Positions 38,662-47,097 of a stretch of 64,000 nt of DNA are shown here, one piece after another. The stretch is taken from NCBI RefSeq assembly GCF_002005145.1, contig NZ_CP019698.1:2356001-2420000 (forward strand). Direction: 5' to 3'. The DNA comes from Desulforamulus ferrireducens (GTDB taxonomy: Bacteria; Bacillota; Desulfotomaculia; Desulfotomaculales; Desulfotomaculaceae). Numbering within the stretch: position 1 is the first letter of the stretch; each line of letters opens with the position of its first letter. Position numbers and translations under genes: made by a program. The notes beneath the pieces are model-generated. The model had not been told where the DNA came from and made no database searches. It worked only from the letters and a program-made list of their open reading frames with translations.

Positions 38662-40392
38662 CTAGAAATTAAATACCGAATCTAATTCCTCATCGCTAAT
38701 ATCAAATACGGTGTTATGAGGAGCCAGCTTTTCAGAATAGAAGAACTCCGGCAGACGATCATCAGCGCTGGTGAAACCGGCCTTAGCGTTAAATTCGCGT
38801 TCGTTCTTCAGGACGCTCTGACCAAGCTTAGTTACATCATCAACAGTTAAATTTAAACCATACTGAGCATTGAGCATTTCTACCACGGTGGGCAGACCTT
38901 CGGGATTATCCAGTACGGCAAAGGCTACAAACAGGCACAGACCGGTGGAATCTACTGCAGCGGTGGCAATCTGGAGGTTTCTGGACAGATCCACTTGACC
39001 TTCAGCTTTAGTGGGATCCACAAAGCCACCAACCTTCAGAATGTTAGCAGTTACAGCATAACCGGCAGTATGGTCGCCGCCCATGGGAGTGGTGGCGTAG
39101 GTAACACCGTTACCTTTGCAGGATCTGGGATCATAAGCAGGGATACCCTGGCCCTTTACAGCAGGAACACGGGTTACACCATAGGCTTTACCTACGAAGA
39201 CAGCACCATTACCTAAAATACGGCCAGCGGGAGTACCTTGACCAACTTCTTCTAAAGCTTTAATGGCAGCCTCGGCATCACCAAAGGGAATTACACCCGC
39301 TTCCATTAATACGCCTAAAGCAACACCCATTTCAATGGTGTCCAGACCAATATCATTGCAGAGGTAGTTCAGTTTAGCCACTACATCCAGATCACTGATT
39401 TCCAAGTTAGGACCAAAGCACCAAGCGGTTTCATACTCGATGGGGGAGCAGACCTTACCGTCGGGCATGGGATATACGTTGGAGCAGCGCATGACACAAC
39501 CGGGGTGACAAGCGTGGGTAGCTTTACCACCACGAGCCTTGGCTACTTCAGCCAGAGTTTCACCGCCCACATTATTGGCTAAATCAAAGCGACCGTTATT
39601 ACTAAAGTTACGTACAGGCAGAGTACCGGCTTCATTAATAATGTTCATCAGCACGTTAGTACCAAAGGCCGGTAGACCTTCACCACATACCGGGTGGCTG
39701 GTTAGGATTTTAGCAAATTTCTTGGCTGCGGCAGAGAAGCGTTCCTTGTCCTTAACAGGCACATCAAAGGTTTTCGGTGCATCCACCACAATAGCCTTCA
39801 GCCCTTTGGAACCCATAACAGCACCTAAACCACCACGACCTGCATAGCGGCTGGAGTTACCATCGCTGTCGTTATTGGTTACACCGGCACCGGCCAGTAA
39901 CATTTCACCGGCAGGACCAATGGTAATAACCCCCACCTTGCTGCCATAGCGTTGACGGAGAATGTCAGTTACTTCGTAGGTACCCTTACCGGCCAAATCG
40001 TTGGCGGGCAAGATTTCAGCACCTTCGGGGGAGATTTTAACCATCCAGAAGCCTTTTTCCTTGGGCTGACCTTCCACAACAATGGCTTTGATGTCCAGGT
40101 TAGCAATCTTTTGGGAACAGATTCCGCCGGCATTGGACTCCTTAATACCACCGGTCAGGGGGCTCTTGGCACCTACTGACAAACGGCCAGAGGAAGGAGC
40201 GTTAGTACCGGATAGTAAACCCGGGGCAATAATTAGTTTGTTGTACTCGCCCAGGGGATGGCAGGTAGCGGGAACTTCATCTAAGACAAATTGTGAAGTT
40301 AGCGCCCGCCCACCGAGAGCTAAATACTTTTCGGGACATTCTTCCCATTTTAGCTGCAGGTTGGTCATGTCGATTCTTAAAAATTTAGGCAT
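38662..40392 (-). CDS. aor: Tungsten-containing aldehyde:ferredoxin oxidoreductase
   Basis: The 576-residue protein is a full AOR: N-terminal domain MPKFLRIDMTNLQLKWEE, the GGRALTSQFVLDE and SGRLSVGAKSPLTGGIKESNAGG segments, KVGVITIGPAGE, and RYAGRGGLGAVMGSKGLKAIVV for pterin binding. The cluster ligands are in HACHPGCVMRCSN with a fourth Cys in DSTGLCLF. It oxidises aldehydes to acids and reduces ferredoxin, using a tungsten bis-pterin and a 4Fe-4S centre. It starts at ATG 40392 after GGAGGGATAACA. It heads the operon with cofactor and tungstate-uptake genes and has a sigma-54 promoter 150 bases upstream. Confidence 0.96.
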   Translation of the reverse strand: MPKFLRIDMTNLQLKWEECPEKYLALGGRALTSQFVLDEVPATCHPLGEYNKLIIAPGLLSGTNAPSSGRLSVGAKSPLTGGIKESNAGGICSQKIANLDIKAIVVEGQPKEKGFWMVKISPEGAEILPANDLAGKGTYEVTDILRQRYGSKVGVITIGPAGEMLLAGAGVTNNDSDGNSSRYAGRGGLGAVMGSKGLKAIVVDAPKTFDVPVKDKERFSAAAKKFAKILTSHPVCGEGLPAFGTNVLMNIINEAGTLPVRNFSNNGRFDLANNVGGETLAEVAKARGGKATHACHPGCVMRCSNVYPMPDGKVCSPIEYETAWCFGPNLEISDLDVVAKLNYLCNDIGLDTIEMGVALGVLMEAGVIPFGDAEAAIKALEEVGQGTPAGRILGNGAVFVGKAYGVTRVPAVKGQGIPAYDPRSCKGNGVTYATTPMGGDHTAGYAVTANILKVGGFVDPTKAEGQVDLSRNLQIATAAVDSTGLCLFVAFAVLDNPEGLPTVVEMLNAQYGLNLTVDDVTKLGQSVLKNEREFNAKAGFTSADDRLPEFFYSEKLAPHNTVFDISDEELDSVFNF

Positions 40393-40544
40393 TTGTTATC
40401 CCTCCTTATTTTAATGGTCAACCCAAAAAGCTTCGACTACGAAATAATTCGACAATTTTTTTAATTTTCCTGCTTATTAATATTTTTGTAATACTCATGG
40501 CATCCCCCCTGATTAAAGTAATTTACAGACTTTTTCTTTAATTA

Positions 40545-40560
40545 TGCAAAACATGTACCA
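40545..40560 (-). promoter_or_regulatory. Sigma-54 promoter of the aor operon
   Basis: On the minus strand TGGTACATGTTTTGCA matches TGGYAC-N5-TTGCA exactly in spacing. The -12 element ends about 150 bases before aor. Supports control by the NtrC-type activator encoded nearby. Confidence 0.75.
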
Positions 40561-40602
40561 GATTAAACAAACTATTCAGATAGTTGGTTGTTTCATATAA
40601 AT

Positions 40603-40636
40603 ACACTTGTCGTTCTAAAGTGGTACAAGTGTACCA
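40603..40636. promoter_or_regulatory. Upstream activator site between divergent sigma-54 promoters
   Basis: ACACTTGT (40603-40610) and ACAAGTGT (40625-40632) form an inverted repeat, and TGGTACAAGTGTACCA at 40621-40636 is a palindrome. It lies 40-90 bases from both promoters. GTACAAGTG recurs upstream of the sigma-54 promoter of the alcohol dehydrogenase gene. A further palindrome ACATTGCAATGT is at 40639-40650. Confidence 0.6.
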
Positions 40637-40686
40637 AAACATTGCAATGTCAACAATATAGAACTGGTCAATTTATCTGAAAACTG

Positions 40687-40702
40687 GGACTCGAAATTGC
40701 AA
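40687..40702 (+). promoter_or_regulatory. Candidate sigma-54 promoter of the divergent MoaD-like gene
   Basis: GG at 40687-40688 and GC at 40699-40700 in GGGACTCGAAATTGCA have the required ten-base spacing and a good TTGCA, but the upstream half is a weak match. It points to the gene at 40740. Confidence 0.45.
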
Positions 40703-40739
40703 CATTATTTTAATACAATAGTATAAAGGGGTGATTGTC

Positions 40740-41024
40740 TTGGGGACTATTGAATTAAGAGGTTTTGCTAAATTGTATCATGTTTTTAAAGAAAAGGGAC
40801 TAGGTTTTCCTGAATACTACGAAGTAAATGATGGTATTACAGGCAAGCAGTTGATCCAAGATTTAGGCCTGCGTCCGGAAGATGTGGAAGCCATAATGGT
40901 AAATGGTTGTGTCTTTAACATGAAGAATTTAATTAAACCCGGAGACAGGGTAGCTATTTTACCTCCGGGCACACCGGGTCCTTACCGGGTTATCCTGGGC
41001 ATTGTCAATCAGGAAAAAGAATAA
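40740..41024 (+). CDS. MoaD/ThiS-fold protein associated with AOR, without Gly-Gly tail
   Basis: Taken from TTG 40740 (MGTIELRGFAKLYHVFKEKGL), with AGGGGTG upstream; GTG 40731 is too close to that site. The protein of about 94 residues has a ubiquitin-like layout (GKQLIQDLGLRPEDVEAIMVNGCV, LIKPGDRVAILPPG), close to MoaD. It continues past the usual GG position with TPGPYRVILGIVNQEKE, so it cannot be adenylated as MoaD is. It is transcribed divergently from aor under a shared activator site. Such proteins are often found next to AOR genes; role unknown. Confidence 0.75.
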   Translation: MGTIELRGFAKLYHVFKEKGLGFPEYYEVNDGITGKQLIQDLGLRPEDVEAIMVNGCVFNMKNLIKPGDRVAILPPGTPGPYRVILGIVNQEKE

Positions 41025-41030
41025 TGTATT

Positions 41031-41071
41031 AACTAAGGCTGGCACCAAGACTTGGTACCAGCCTTAGTTTT
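41031..41071. terminator. Bidirectional terminator
   Basis: AACTAAGGCTGG...CCAGCCTTAGTT with a short inner stem and T tracts both ways. It separates the MoaD-like gene from the converging response regulator gene. Confidence 0.85.
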
Positions 41072-41085
41072 GTTAAGCAGGCTTG

Positions 41086-42615
41086 TTAAAGGATATTGAT
41101 ATTGTATTCTTTGGCTTTCCGGTAGAGTGTGTTTCTGCCAATACCCAACACCCGTGCGGTCATACTGACGTTGCCATTATAAAAATCGAGGGTTTCTTTG
41201 ATAGCCTGAGCCTCCATTTCTTGCATAGAAACAGGAAAAGAAGAAGTAAGTCCCTTCCGGGCCATGATTCTTCGTAATGAAAGTCGAAGATTTTCTACTC
41301 GCTTAAACATTTCTATTAGTTTCTCATCCTCTAGCTTTGCCAACTCCTCCACCGATATGTTAAGGGAATCGCTACCAGGGCTGGGCAAGGGCTGCTGTTC
41401 ACGGCTATCCTCCTTGCTGCCGACCAATGCCAGTCCGTTGAACTTGCCGGCCAGGTGTTCCGGCAGGATAGTGTTGCCATCACATAGGGCTAAAGCCTGT
41501 TCTACCGAGTTAGCTAATTCCCGTATATTACCAGGCCAATGATAATTCATCATACTTTCCATACAAGAAGGAGAAAAGATTGGCAAAGGGCTGGAGGTTC
41601 GCTCAAAATAACGCTGCATAAAATACTCTACCAATTGAGGAATATCTTCTTTTCTCTCCCTCAGGGGAGGCAATTCTAGCCGAATTACGTCCAAGCGATA
41701 AAACAAGTCCTCGCGGAAAGCCTTTTGGCTAACAGCTTCCTCCAGATCCACGTTGGTGGCGGCAATAATTCTCACATTGGTTTTAACCGGTTTTTCACCG
41801 CCCACCCGTAAAAACTCGCCGGTCTCCAACACTCGTAAAAGCTTTACTTGAATGGATAAACTGGCTTCGCCAATTTCATCTAAAAATAGCGTTCCGTTAT
41901 TGGCCAGTTCAAAAATACCTTTCCTTTGTACACTGGCCCCGGTAAAGGAACCCCTTTCATGGCCAAAGAGTTCACTTTCTAATAGGTTTTCCGGCAATGC
42001 TCCACAGTTTATGGCTAAAAAGGGTTTATCCGCGCGATGGCTGGCGGCATGGATAAACTTAGCCAGTACCTCCTTGCCCGTACCTGTTTCACCATGGATT
42101 AAAACGTTGATATCCTTGGTGGCTATGCGTTCGGCAATGGACACCAGTTTAATCATTTGGGGGGTTGTGCCCACCTGAAAGCCAATTTCTTCTGCCACCT
42201 TTGACCAACTGTGGCTTTTTCCCGGCTGTCCTGCTGTCTTACCAAAGGAAAGTGCCTTTTCAATTAACTGTTCCACCAGGGCAATATCATCAAAGGGTTT
42301 TTCGATATAATCAAAGGCACCGTACTGAATGGCTTTGACAGCGGTACGGGTGGTGCTGTAACCTGTCATGATGATTACTTCGCACTGGGGCTGTTCTTTC
42401 TTGATGTGTTGTAATAAACTAAGCCCATCGGCGTCCGGCAATTTTAAATCAACCATGGCAACGTTAAATCTAGCCCGTTCAATTAGTTCATAGGCCTGGG
42501 CACCGGAACTGGCTACACCCAAACGATAACCCTTATCACGTAACAGTCGGCTAAAAAAGGTGCCTACGTGTTGTTCATCGTCAATGATTAGAATGCCTGG
42601 CACGTGGTCGCCCAC
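41086..42615 (-). CDS. NtrC-family sigma-54-dependent response regulator
   Basis: The 509-residue protein has a receiver domain (IIDDEQHV acidic pair, VAMVDLKLPD phospho-acceptor, IEKP lysine), an AAA+ domain (Walker A GETGTGKE, ESELFGHERGSFTGA, LDEIGEA Walker B, RVGGEKPVKTNVRIIAATN) and a C-terminal Fis-type HTH (ALKETL...NVSMTARVLGIGRNTLYRKAKEY). The sigma-54 contact loop reads GSFTGA in place of GAFTGA. The start is GTG 42615 with GGAGGTG upstream, and it overlaps the kinase stop by one base. It is the probable activator of the aor and alcohol dehydrogenase promoters. Confidence 0.92.
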   Translation of the reverse strand: MGDHVPGILIIDDEQHVGTFFSRLLRDKGYRLGVASSGAQAYELIERARFNVAMVDLKLPDADGLSLLQHIKKEQPQCEVIIMTGYSTTRTAVKAIQYGAFDYIEKPFDDIALVEQLIEKALSFGKTAGQPGKSHSWSKVAEEIGFQVGTTPQMIKLVSIAERIATKDINVLIHGETGTGKEVLAKFIHAASHRADKPFLAINCGALPENLLESELFGHERGSFTGASVQRKGIFELANNGTLFLDEIGEASLSIQVKLLRVLETGEFLRVGGEKPVKTNVRIIAATNVDLEEAVSQKAFREDLFYRLDVIRLELPPLRERKEDIPQLVEYFMQRYFERTSSPLPIFSPSCMESMMNYHWPGNIRELANSVEQALALCDGNTILPEHLAGKFNGLALVGSKEDSREQQPLPSPGSDSLNISVEELAKLEDEKLIEMFKRVENLRLSLRRIMARKGLTSSFPVSMQEMEAQAIKETLDFYNGNVSMTARVLGIGRNTLYRKAKEYNINIL

Positions 42616-44280
42616 TAGTATTCACCTCCGTTACTAATAAGTGGTAACTTAAATTTAAAGGTACTGCCTACCCCAGGCTGACTTTCTACTTCCAGGGTTC
42701 CTCCGTGGGACTGGGCAATGCCCAGACTGACAGAAAGCCCCAATCCGGTTCCTTTACTGGCCTCTTTACTGGTGTAAAAGGGGTTAAATATTTTAGTTAA
42801 ATTAGCCGGCTCAATACCACAGCCATTATCCTTAACCGAAATCACCACCCATTTTTGCTCCTGCACGTAAGTGGCAATGTGAATTATCTTTTCTCCCTCG
42901 CATTCCTCCAAGGCATCCCTGGCATTAAGCAGGAGGTTAATCACCACCTGTTGCAACTGATGTCCATTGGCCATAATGAGGGGTAAGGCAGGATCTAAGT
43001 CTTTAACTATCCGGATGCTATTGCGGTTTATTTGATAATGGATTAGGCTGAGAACCTTTTCCACCTGTTCGTTGACATTGGTTTTGTTAAAGGAGAACTG
43101 TCCCTGGCGGGAGAAGGAAAGTAAGTTTTGGATGATTTTTTTACACCGCATACCGCAGGAAATAATGTCATCCAGCCACTCTAACCTTGGGTCATCCTTG
43201 CCCATATCTCGCTGCATCATTTGGGCTGTGCCAATAATTACCGTCATGGGGCTGTTTAGTTCATGGGCAACACCGACCGCCATTTCGCCAATGGCCACCA
43301 GTTTAGTGGAATGCATTAATTGAGCTTCCATTTTAACCTTATTGGTTACATCTTTCATATGCAGAATAACGGCATAAATTTCCCCGGCACTATCCACCAG
43401 TGGGTAATAAAAGGCGTCAAATACTGCCCCTTCATTTTGAATTTGGCGGTAGACACCCCTGCCGGTCTGGTGCACCTCTTGCAGTGAGCAACTCTCACAG
43501 GGAGTGGAACGGTTCCAGAGAACTCTATAACACTTGGTTTTTTCACCAGACTCCCCAGCTGCCAAAGCAACATCCGAAATTCTTTGGTTGTGTCTTAAAA
43601 TATTGTAACTTTTATCAACCAGGAAAATGGGATCCGGCACTCCCTTGAAGGTGGCCTCCCATTCTTGTTTTGCTTTGGAAACCTCTTTGTATAATCTGGC
43701 ATTTTCAATGCAGATAGCCAATTGGTCTGCCAATTGTTCAATAAAGTTTAATTCCGAATCGCCATAGGTGAAGGATTGCTTATCACCAACAATTAGCACA
43801 CCAATAACCTTTTGCCGCACCAGCAGGGGTACAATGGCCACGGATTTAAGGCCCCAACCCTCCAGCGGATCCTGTTCATTCACCAGTTGGCAGATATATT
43901 CCGGATTAGTATTGATGTTATAGAGCAAACGCTGACAGCCGGTATAGGACTGCCACAGTACCGAGGTCTTGGGCAGGGGCTGGCCTAAACTGGCATTAAT
44001 GGGAATAGCCGCCGTCATCACCAAACGTTCTCCCTCGGCCAAGGCTAAACCTAAAAAGCTACAGGGAACCGCCTGAGGCAAACGGTCATAGACCCTTTCC
44101 ACAATATCGGAGAGGGACATATCTATATTAATGTCTTTAATTAATTGGTGTAATATTTTCAAACGGTTGATCTGGATTTTGATTTGCTCATTGGAACGTT
44201 GAACTTCTAAATAATAATTAAGTTTAGAAGAGTTTACCCCGGTGAGATTCTGTATTATTGAGAGTTTATCGTCAATCATG
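42615..44280 (-). CDS. Sensor histidine kinase with GAF and PAS domains
   Basis: Started at ATG 44280 (AAGGGGGAACAAC upstream), the protein has about 555 residues. An N-terminal GAF domain (about 30-190, RVYDRLPQAVPCSFLGLAL ... IEQLADQLAICIENA) is followed by a PAS-type segment with a CESC motif (RVLWNRSTPCESCSLQEV), then HisKA with AVGVAHELNSPMTVIIG and the ATPase with NLLLNARDALE and DNGCGIEPANL. No membrane helix, so it senses an intracellular signal. The two Cys of CESC may bind a redox group, by inference. It is directly followed by its response regulator. Confidence 0.9.
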
Positions 44281-44292
44281 TTGTTCCCCCTT

Positions 44293-45459
44293 TTACAGGG
44301 CTCTTCTGTATAGTTCCTCAATCTCTGCGGCACTGGTATCCCTGGGATTGGTAACCAGACAGGCGTCTTTCAAGGCATTTTGGCTGAGTTTTTCAATATA
44401 CTCTTCCTTCATGCCCACCTCGGAAAGCCTTTGTGGAATACCAATATCCCTAAATAATTTACGGATGGCAGAAATCCCCCGCTCGGCTGCTTTCCATTTA
44501 CTCAGGCCGGTGGTTTGCACACCTAAAGCCTCGGCAATGTTGGCAAATTTTTCCCCGCAGGAAATCATATTAAATTCCATGACATAGGGTAAGAGAATAC
44601 CGTTAGTCTCACCATGGTGCAAATCCAGCAGTCCGTCCACCTGGTGCGTCATGGCATGGGTGGCTCCTAAAATGGCGTTGGAAAAGGCTAAACCTGCCTG
44701 CAAGCTGGCCATGGCCATGGCCGATTTGGCTTCCAGATTGGTCCGACAGGCTACGGATTCTCTTAAGTTAGAGGAAATAAGACGTATAGCCGCTAAGGCA
44801 TGGACATCTGTGAGGGCTGTAGCCGCCAGCGAGACATAGGCCTCAATGGCATGACTTAGGGCATCCACACCGGTGGCAGCTGTTAAGCGAGCATTTTTCG
44901 TCTGTAATAGCAAGGGATCCACAATGGCGATGTCCGGTATTAAGGATTTAGAAATAATCGCCATCTTTACTTGACGTTGTTTTTCCACAATCATGGAGAA
45001 TTGAGATACCTCGGCTCCAGAACCACCGGTACTGGTGACTATGACCATGGGAGGTAAAGGTGAGGTGATTTTATTGACACCTTCATAGTCCTTTATTTGT
45101 CCACCATTGGTAGCTAAAATGGCTATGGCTTTAGCCACATCTATGGGACTACCACCACCCACAGCTATAATGCCATCGCAGCCACTTTCCAGATACCGTT
45201 GAAAACCAACAGCCACTTCAACATCCTTAGGGTTGGTGGTTAATTGATAAAAGACAGTAGCCTCGATCCCCAGCTCTTTTAAATAGGCCAGGGCTTTATC
45301 TACCCAGCCGGCTTCCATAACTCCCTGATCACTAACTAAAAAAGCCTTAGTAATTCCTATGCGGTAGGCACTCTCACCCACCTGACTAAGGGCTCCCACA
45401 CCAAAAATTACTTCTGGGGCAACAAATTTGCTAATTTGCAATAGTTTATTCTCAGGCAT
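44293..45459 (-). CDS. Iron-containing alcohol dehydrogenase
   Basis: The 388-residue protein starts at ATG 45459 after AGGGGGAACTACTAT. It has the group III ADH features: IIAVGGGSPIDVAKAIA, TTSTGGSGAEVSQF-like region, GVDALSHAIEAYVS and ATHAMTHQVDGLLDLHHGETNGILLP, with the His ligands for iron. It probably oxidises a primary alcohol to aldehyde with NAD(P). The gene sits 13 bases before the kinase gene, so dehydrogenase, kinase and regulator seem to be cotranscribed. Substrate is not determinable from sequence. Confidence 0.92.
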   Translation of the reverse strand: MPENKLLQISKFVAPEVIFGVGALSQVGESAYRIGITKAFLVSDQGVMEAGWVDKALAYLKELGIEATVFYQLTTNPKDVEVAVGFQRYLESGCDGIIAVGGGSPIDVAKAIAILATNGGQIKDYEGVNKITSPLPPMVIVTSTGGSGAEVSQFSMIVEKQRQVKMAIISKSLIPDIAIVDPLLLQTKNARLTAATGVDALSHAIEAYVSLAATALTDVHALAAIRLISSNLRESVACRTNLEAKSAMAMASLQAGLAFSNAILGATHAMTHQVDGLLDLHHGETNGILLPYVMEFNMISCGEKFANIAEALGVQTTGLSKWKAAERGISAIRKLFRDIGIPQRLSEVGMKEEYIEKLSQNALKDACLVTNPRDTSAAEIEELYRRAL

Positions 45460-45544
45460 ATAGTAGTTCCCCCTAACATAGCAGAGGACTATTCCTAACA
45501 TTTTAAGTATACTACAAAAACGCTTACCATACCTGCTAAGTATA

Positions 45545-45574
45545 GAAAAAACAGGTGGATGTAAAATCCACCTG
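45545..45574 (-). terminator. Terminator of the alcohol dehydrogenase gene
   Basis: CAGGTGGATTTTACATCCACCTG on the minus strand (spelled across 45552-45574) followed by TTTTTTC. It separates the two dehydrogenase genes. Confidence 0.85.
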
Positions 45575-45613
45575 CCAGCACAATATATAGTAAGGGGTTT
45601 ATGATGGCATAAA

Positions 45614-46777
45614 TTACATGGCTGCCTTGAAGATATTAATGATATCCTCTAAAGTAGCTTTTCTGGGGTTAGTGAAGCTGCAGGCGTCCTTCATAGCGTT
45701 TTCGGCCATAATCTTCAAATCTTCTTCCTTAACACCCAGTTCTGCTAAACCAGAGGGAATACCAACATCAGCGGACAGTTTCTTAATGGCGGACAGAGCC
45801 TTGTCGGCAGCTTCTCTGACGGAAAGACCTTCTACATTTTCACCCAGGGCAATGGCAATATCTACAAAACGCTCGGGGCAAGCAATGAGGTTAAAGGCCT
45901 CCACATGAGGTAGCAGAATAGCGTTGCAGACACCGTGAGGCAGATTGTAGAAACCACCCAGTTGGTGAGCCATGGCATGCACATAACCTAAGGATGCGTT
46001 GTTAAAGGCCATACCAGCCAGGAATTCGGCATAGGCCATTTTGTCACGGGCTTCCATGTTTTCGCCGTTGGCCACAGCATTGCGCAGGTTGGTAGCAATA
46101 AGCTTCATAGCCATTAAAGCTGCAGAATCGGTTACCGGAGTAGCAATGGTGGATACGTAAGCTTCCACAGCGTGGGTCAGAGCATCCATACCGGTGGCAG
46201 CAGTTAGGGACGGAGGCATGCCTACCATTAACAGAGGATCGTTGATGGCTACGTTAGGAGTGCAGCGCCAGTCAACAATGGCCATTTTAACTTTATTGCT
46301 GGTATTGGTAATGATGCAGAAACGGGTCATTTCAGAGGCGGTACCGGCGGTGGTATTAACAGCAATAAAGGGAGGCATGGGCTTGGTGGACTTGTTGATG
46401 CCTTCGTAGTCACGGATATGTCCACCGTTAACTACCAAACCAATACCTTTAGCGCAGTCGTGGGAGCTGCCGCCACCCAGAGATAAAATCATATCAGCCC
46501 CGCATTCTTGGTAAATTTTCAAACCATCATGTACGTTAATGTCGGTGGGGTTGGGCTCAGCGCCGGCATAAACAGTAACTTTAATACCTTCAGCTTCCAG
46601 CATGGCTTTAATGTCATCGGCCATACCACCCGGACGACCCAAGAAAGCATCGGTAACTATCAAGACATGAGTTCCACCCAAAGTTTTTACTTGATTGGGG
46701 ATCTCCTTATGGGCACCTACACCCATGAGGTTTACAGTGGGAATAAAATAACCGTATACTTGCTCACCTAATGCCAT
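45614..46777 (-). CDS. Iron-containing alcohol dehydrogenase (methanol/ethanol dehydrogenase type)
   Basis: The 387-residue protein has MILSLGGGSSHDCAKGIGLV, NTTAGTASEMTRFCIITN, GMDALTHAVEAYVS and YVHAMAHQLGGFYNLPHGVCNAILLP, the pattern of the Bacillus-methanol/ethanol group and DhaT-like enzymes. It makes aldehyde from alcohol with NAD. It begins at ATG 46777 after AAGGAGGAATTTTTC. A near-perfect sigma-54 promoter lies 72-87 bases upstream, so it is probably co-regulated with aor, giving a two-step alcohol-to-acid pathway. It is followed by its own terminator. Confidence 0.94.
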   Translation of the reverse strand: MALGEQVYGYFIPTVNLMGVGAHKEIPNQVKTLGGTHVLIVTDAFLGRPGGMADDIKAMLEAEGIKVTVYAGAEPNPTDINVHDGLKIYQECGADMILSLGGGSSHDCAKGIGLVVNGGHIRDYEGINKSTKPMPPFIAVNTTAGTASEMTRFCIITNTSNKVKMAIVDWRCTPNVAINDPLLMVGMPPSLTAATGMDALTHAVEAYVSTIATPVTDSAALMAMKLIATNLRNAVANGENMEARDKMAYAEFLAGMAFNNASLGYVHAMAHQLGGFYNLPHGVCNAILLPHVEAFNLIACPERFVDIAIALGENVEGLSVREAADKALSAIKKLSADVGIPSGLAELGVKEEDLKIMAENAMKDACSFTNPRKATLEDIINIFKAAM

Positions 46778-46848
46778 TGAAAAATTCCTCCTTATAATTA
46801 ATTTTATTTTGTGTGGGCTATGCCCCTCGGTTAACTATCTAACCATAT

Positions 46849-46864
46849 AGCAAGCTTTGTGCCA
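46849..46864 (-). promoter_or_regulatory. Sigma-54 promoter of the alcohol dehydrogenase gene
   Basis: On the minus strand TGGCACAAAGCTTGCT matches the sigma-54 consensus TGGCAC-N5-TTGCW at every position. Transcription would start about 60 bases before the ATG. Confidence 0.85.
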
Positions 46865-46909
46865 AAGTATTCTGTAATAATAAAATTTTCTGATTATAAA
46901 GATTATTAA

Positions 46910-46979
46910 GACTTGAGCAATAGCAAGTCCAGGAAGGGCTACATAATTCTACCAGGTTTGTTTTGAAATAGTACAAGTG
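46910..46979. promoter_or_regulatory. Probable activator sites upstream of the sigma-54 promoter
   Basis: GACTTG (46910-46915) and CAAGTC (46924-46929) form an inverted repeat. GTACAAGTG at 46971-46979 is identical to the core of the palindrome upstream of aor. They lie 50-115 bases upstream of the promoter, normal for an enhancer. Confidence 0.5.
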
Positions 46980-47097
46980 GCCGTTACAATATCGAACACC
47001 GCTCTATCCTCGAACATTTTTTACACTAAGGCAGGAGGATTTTTGTGGGCAGCGAATAGCATAAGGAAAATTTAACCTTTTTTAAGGGGGGCTTTTT

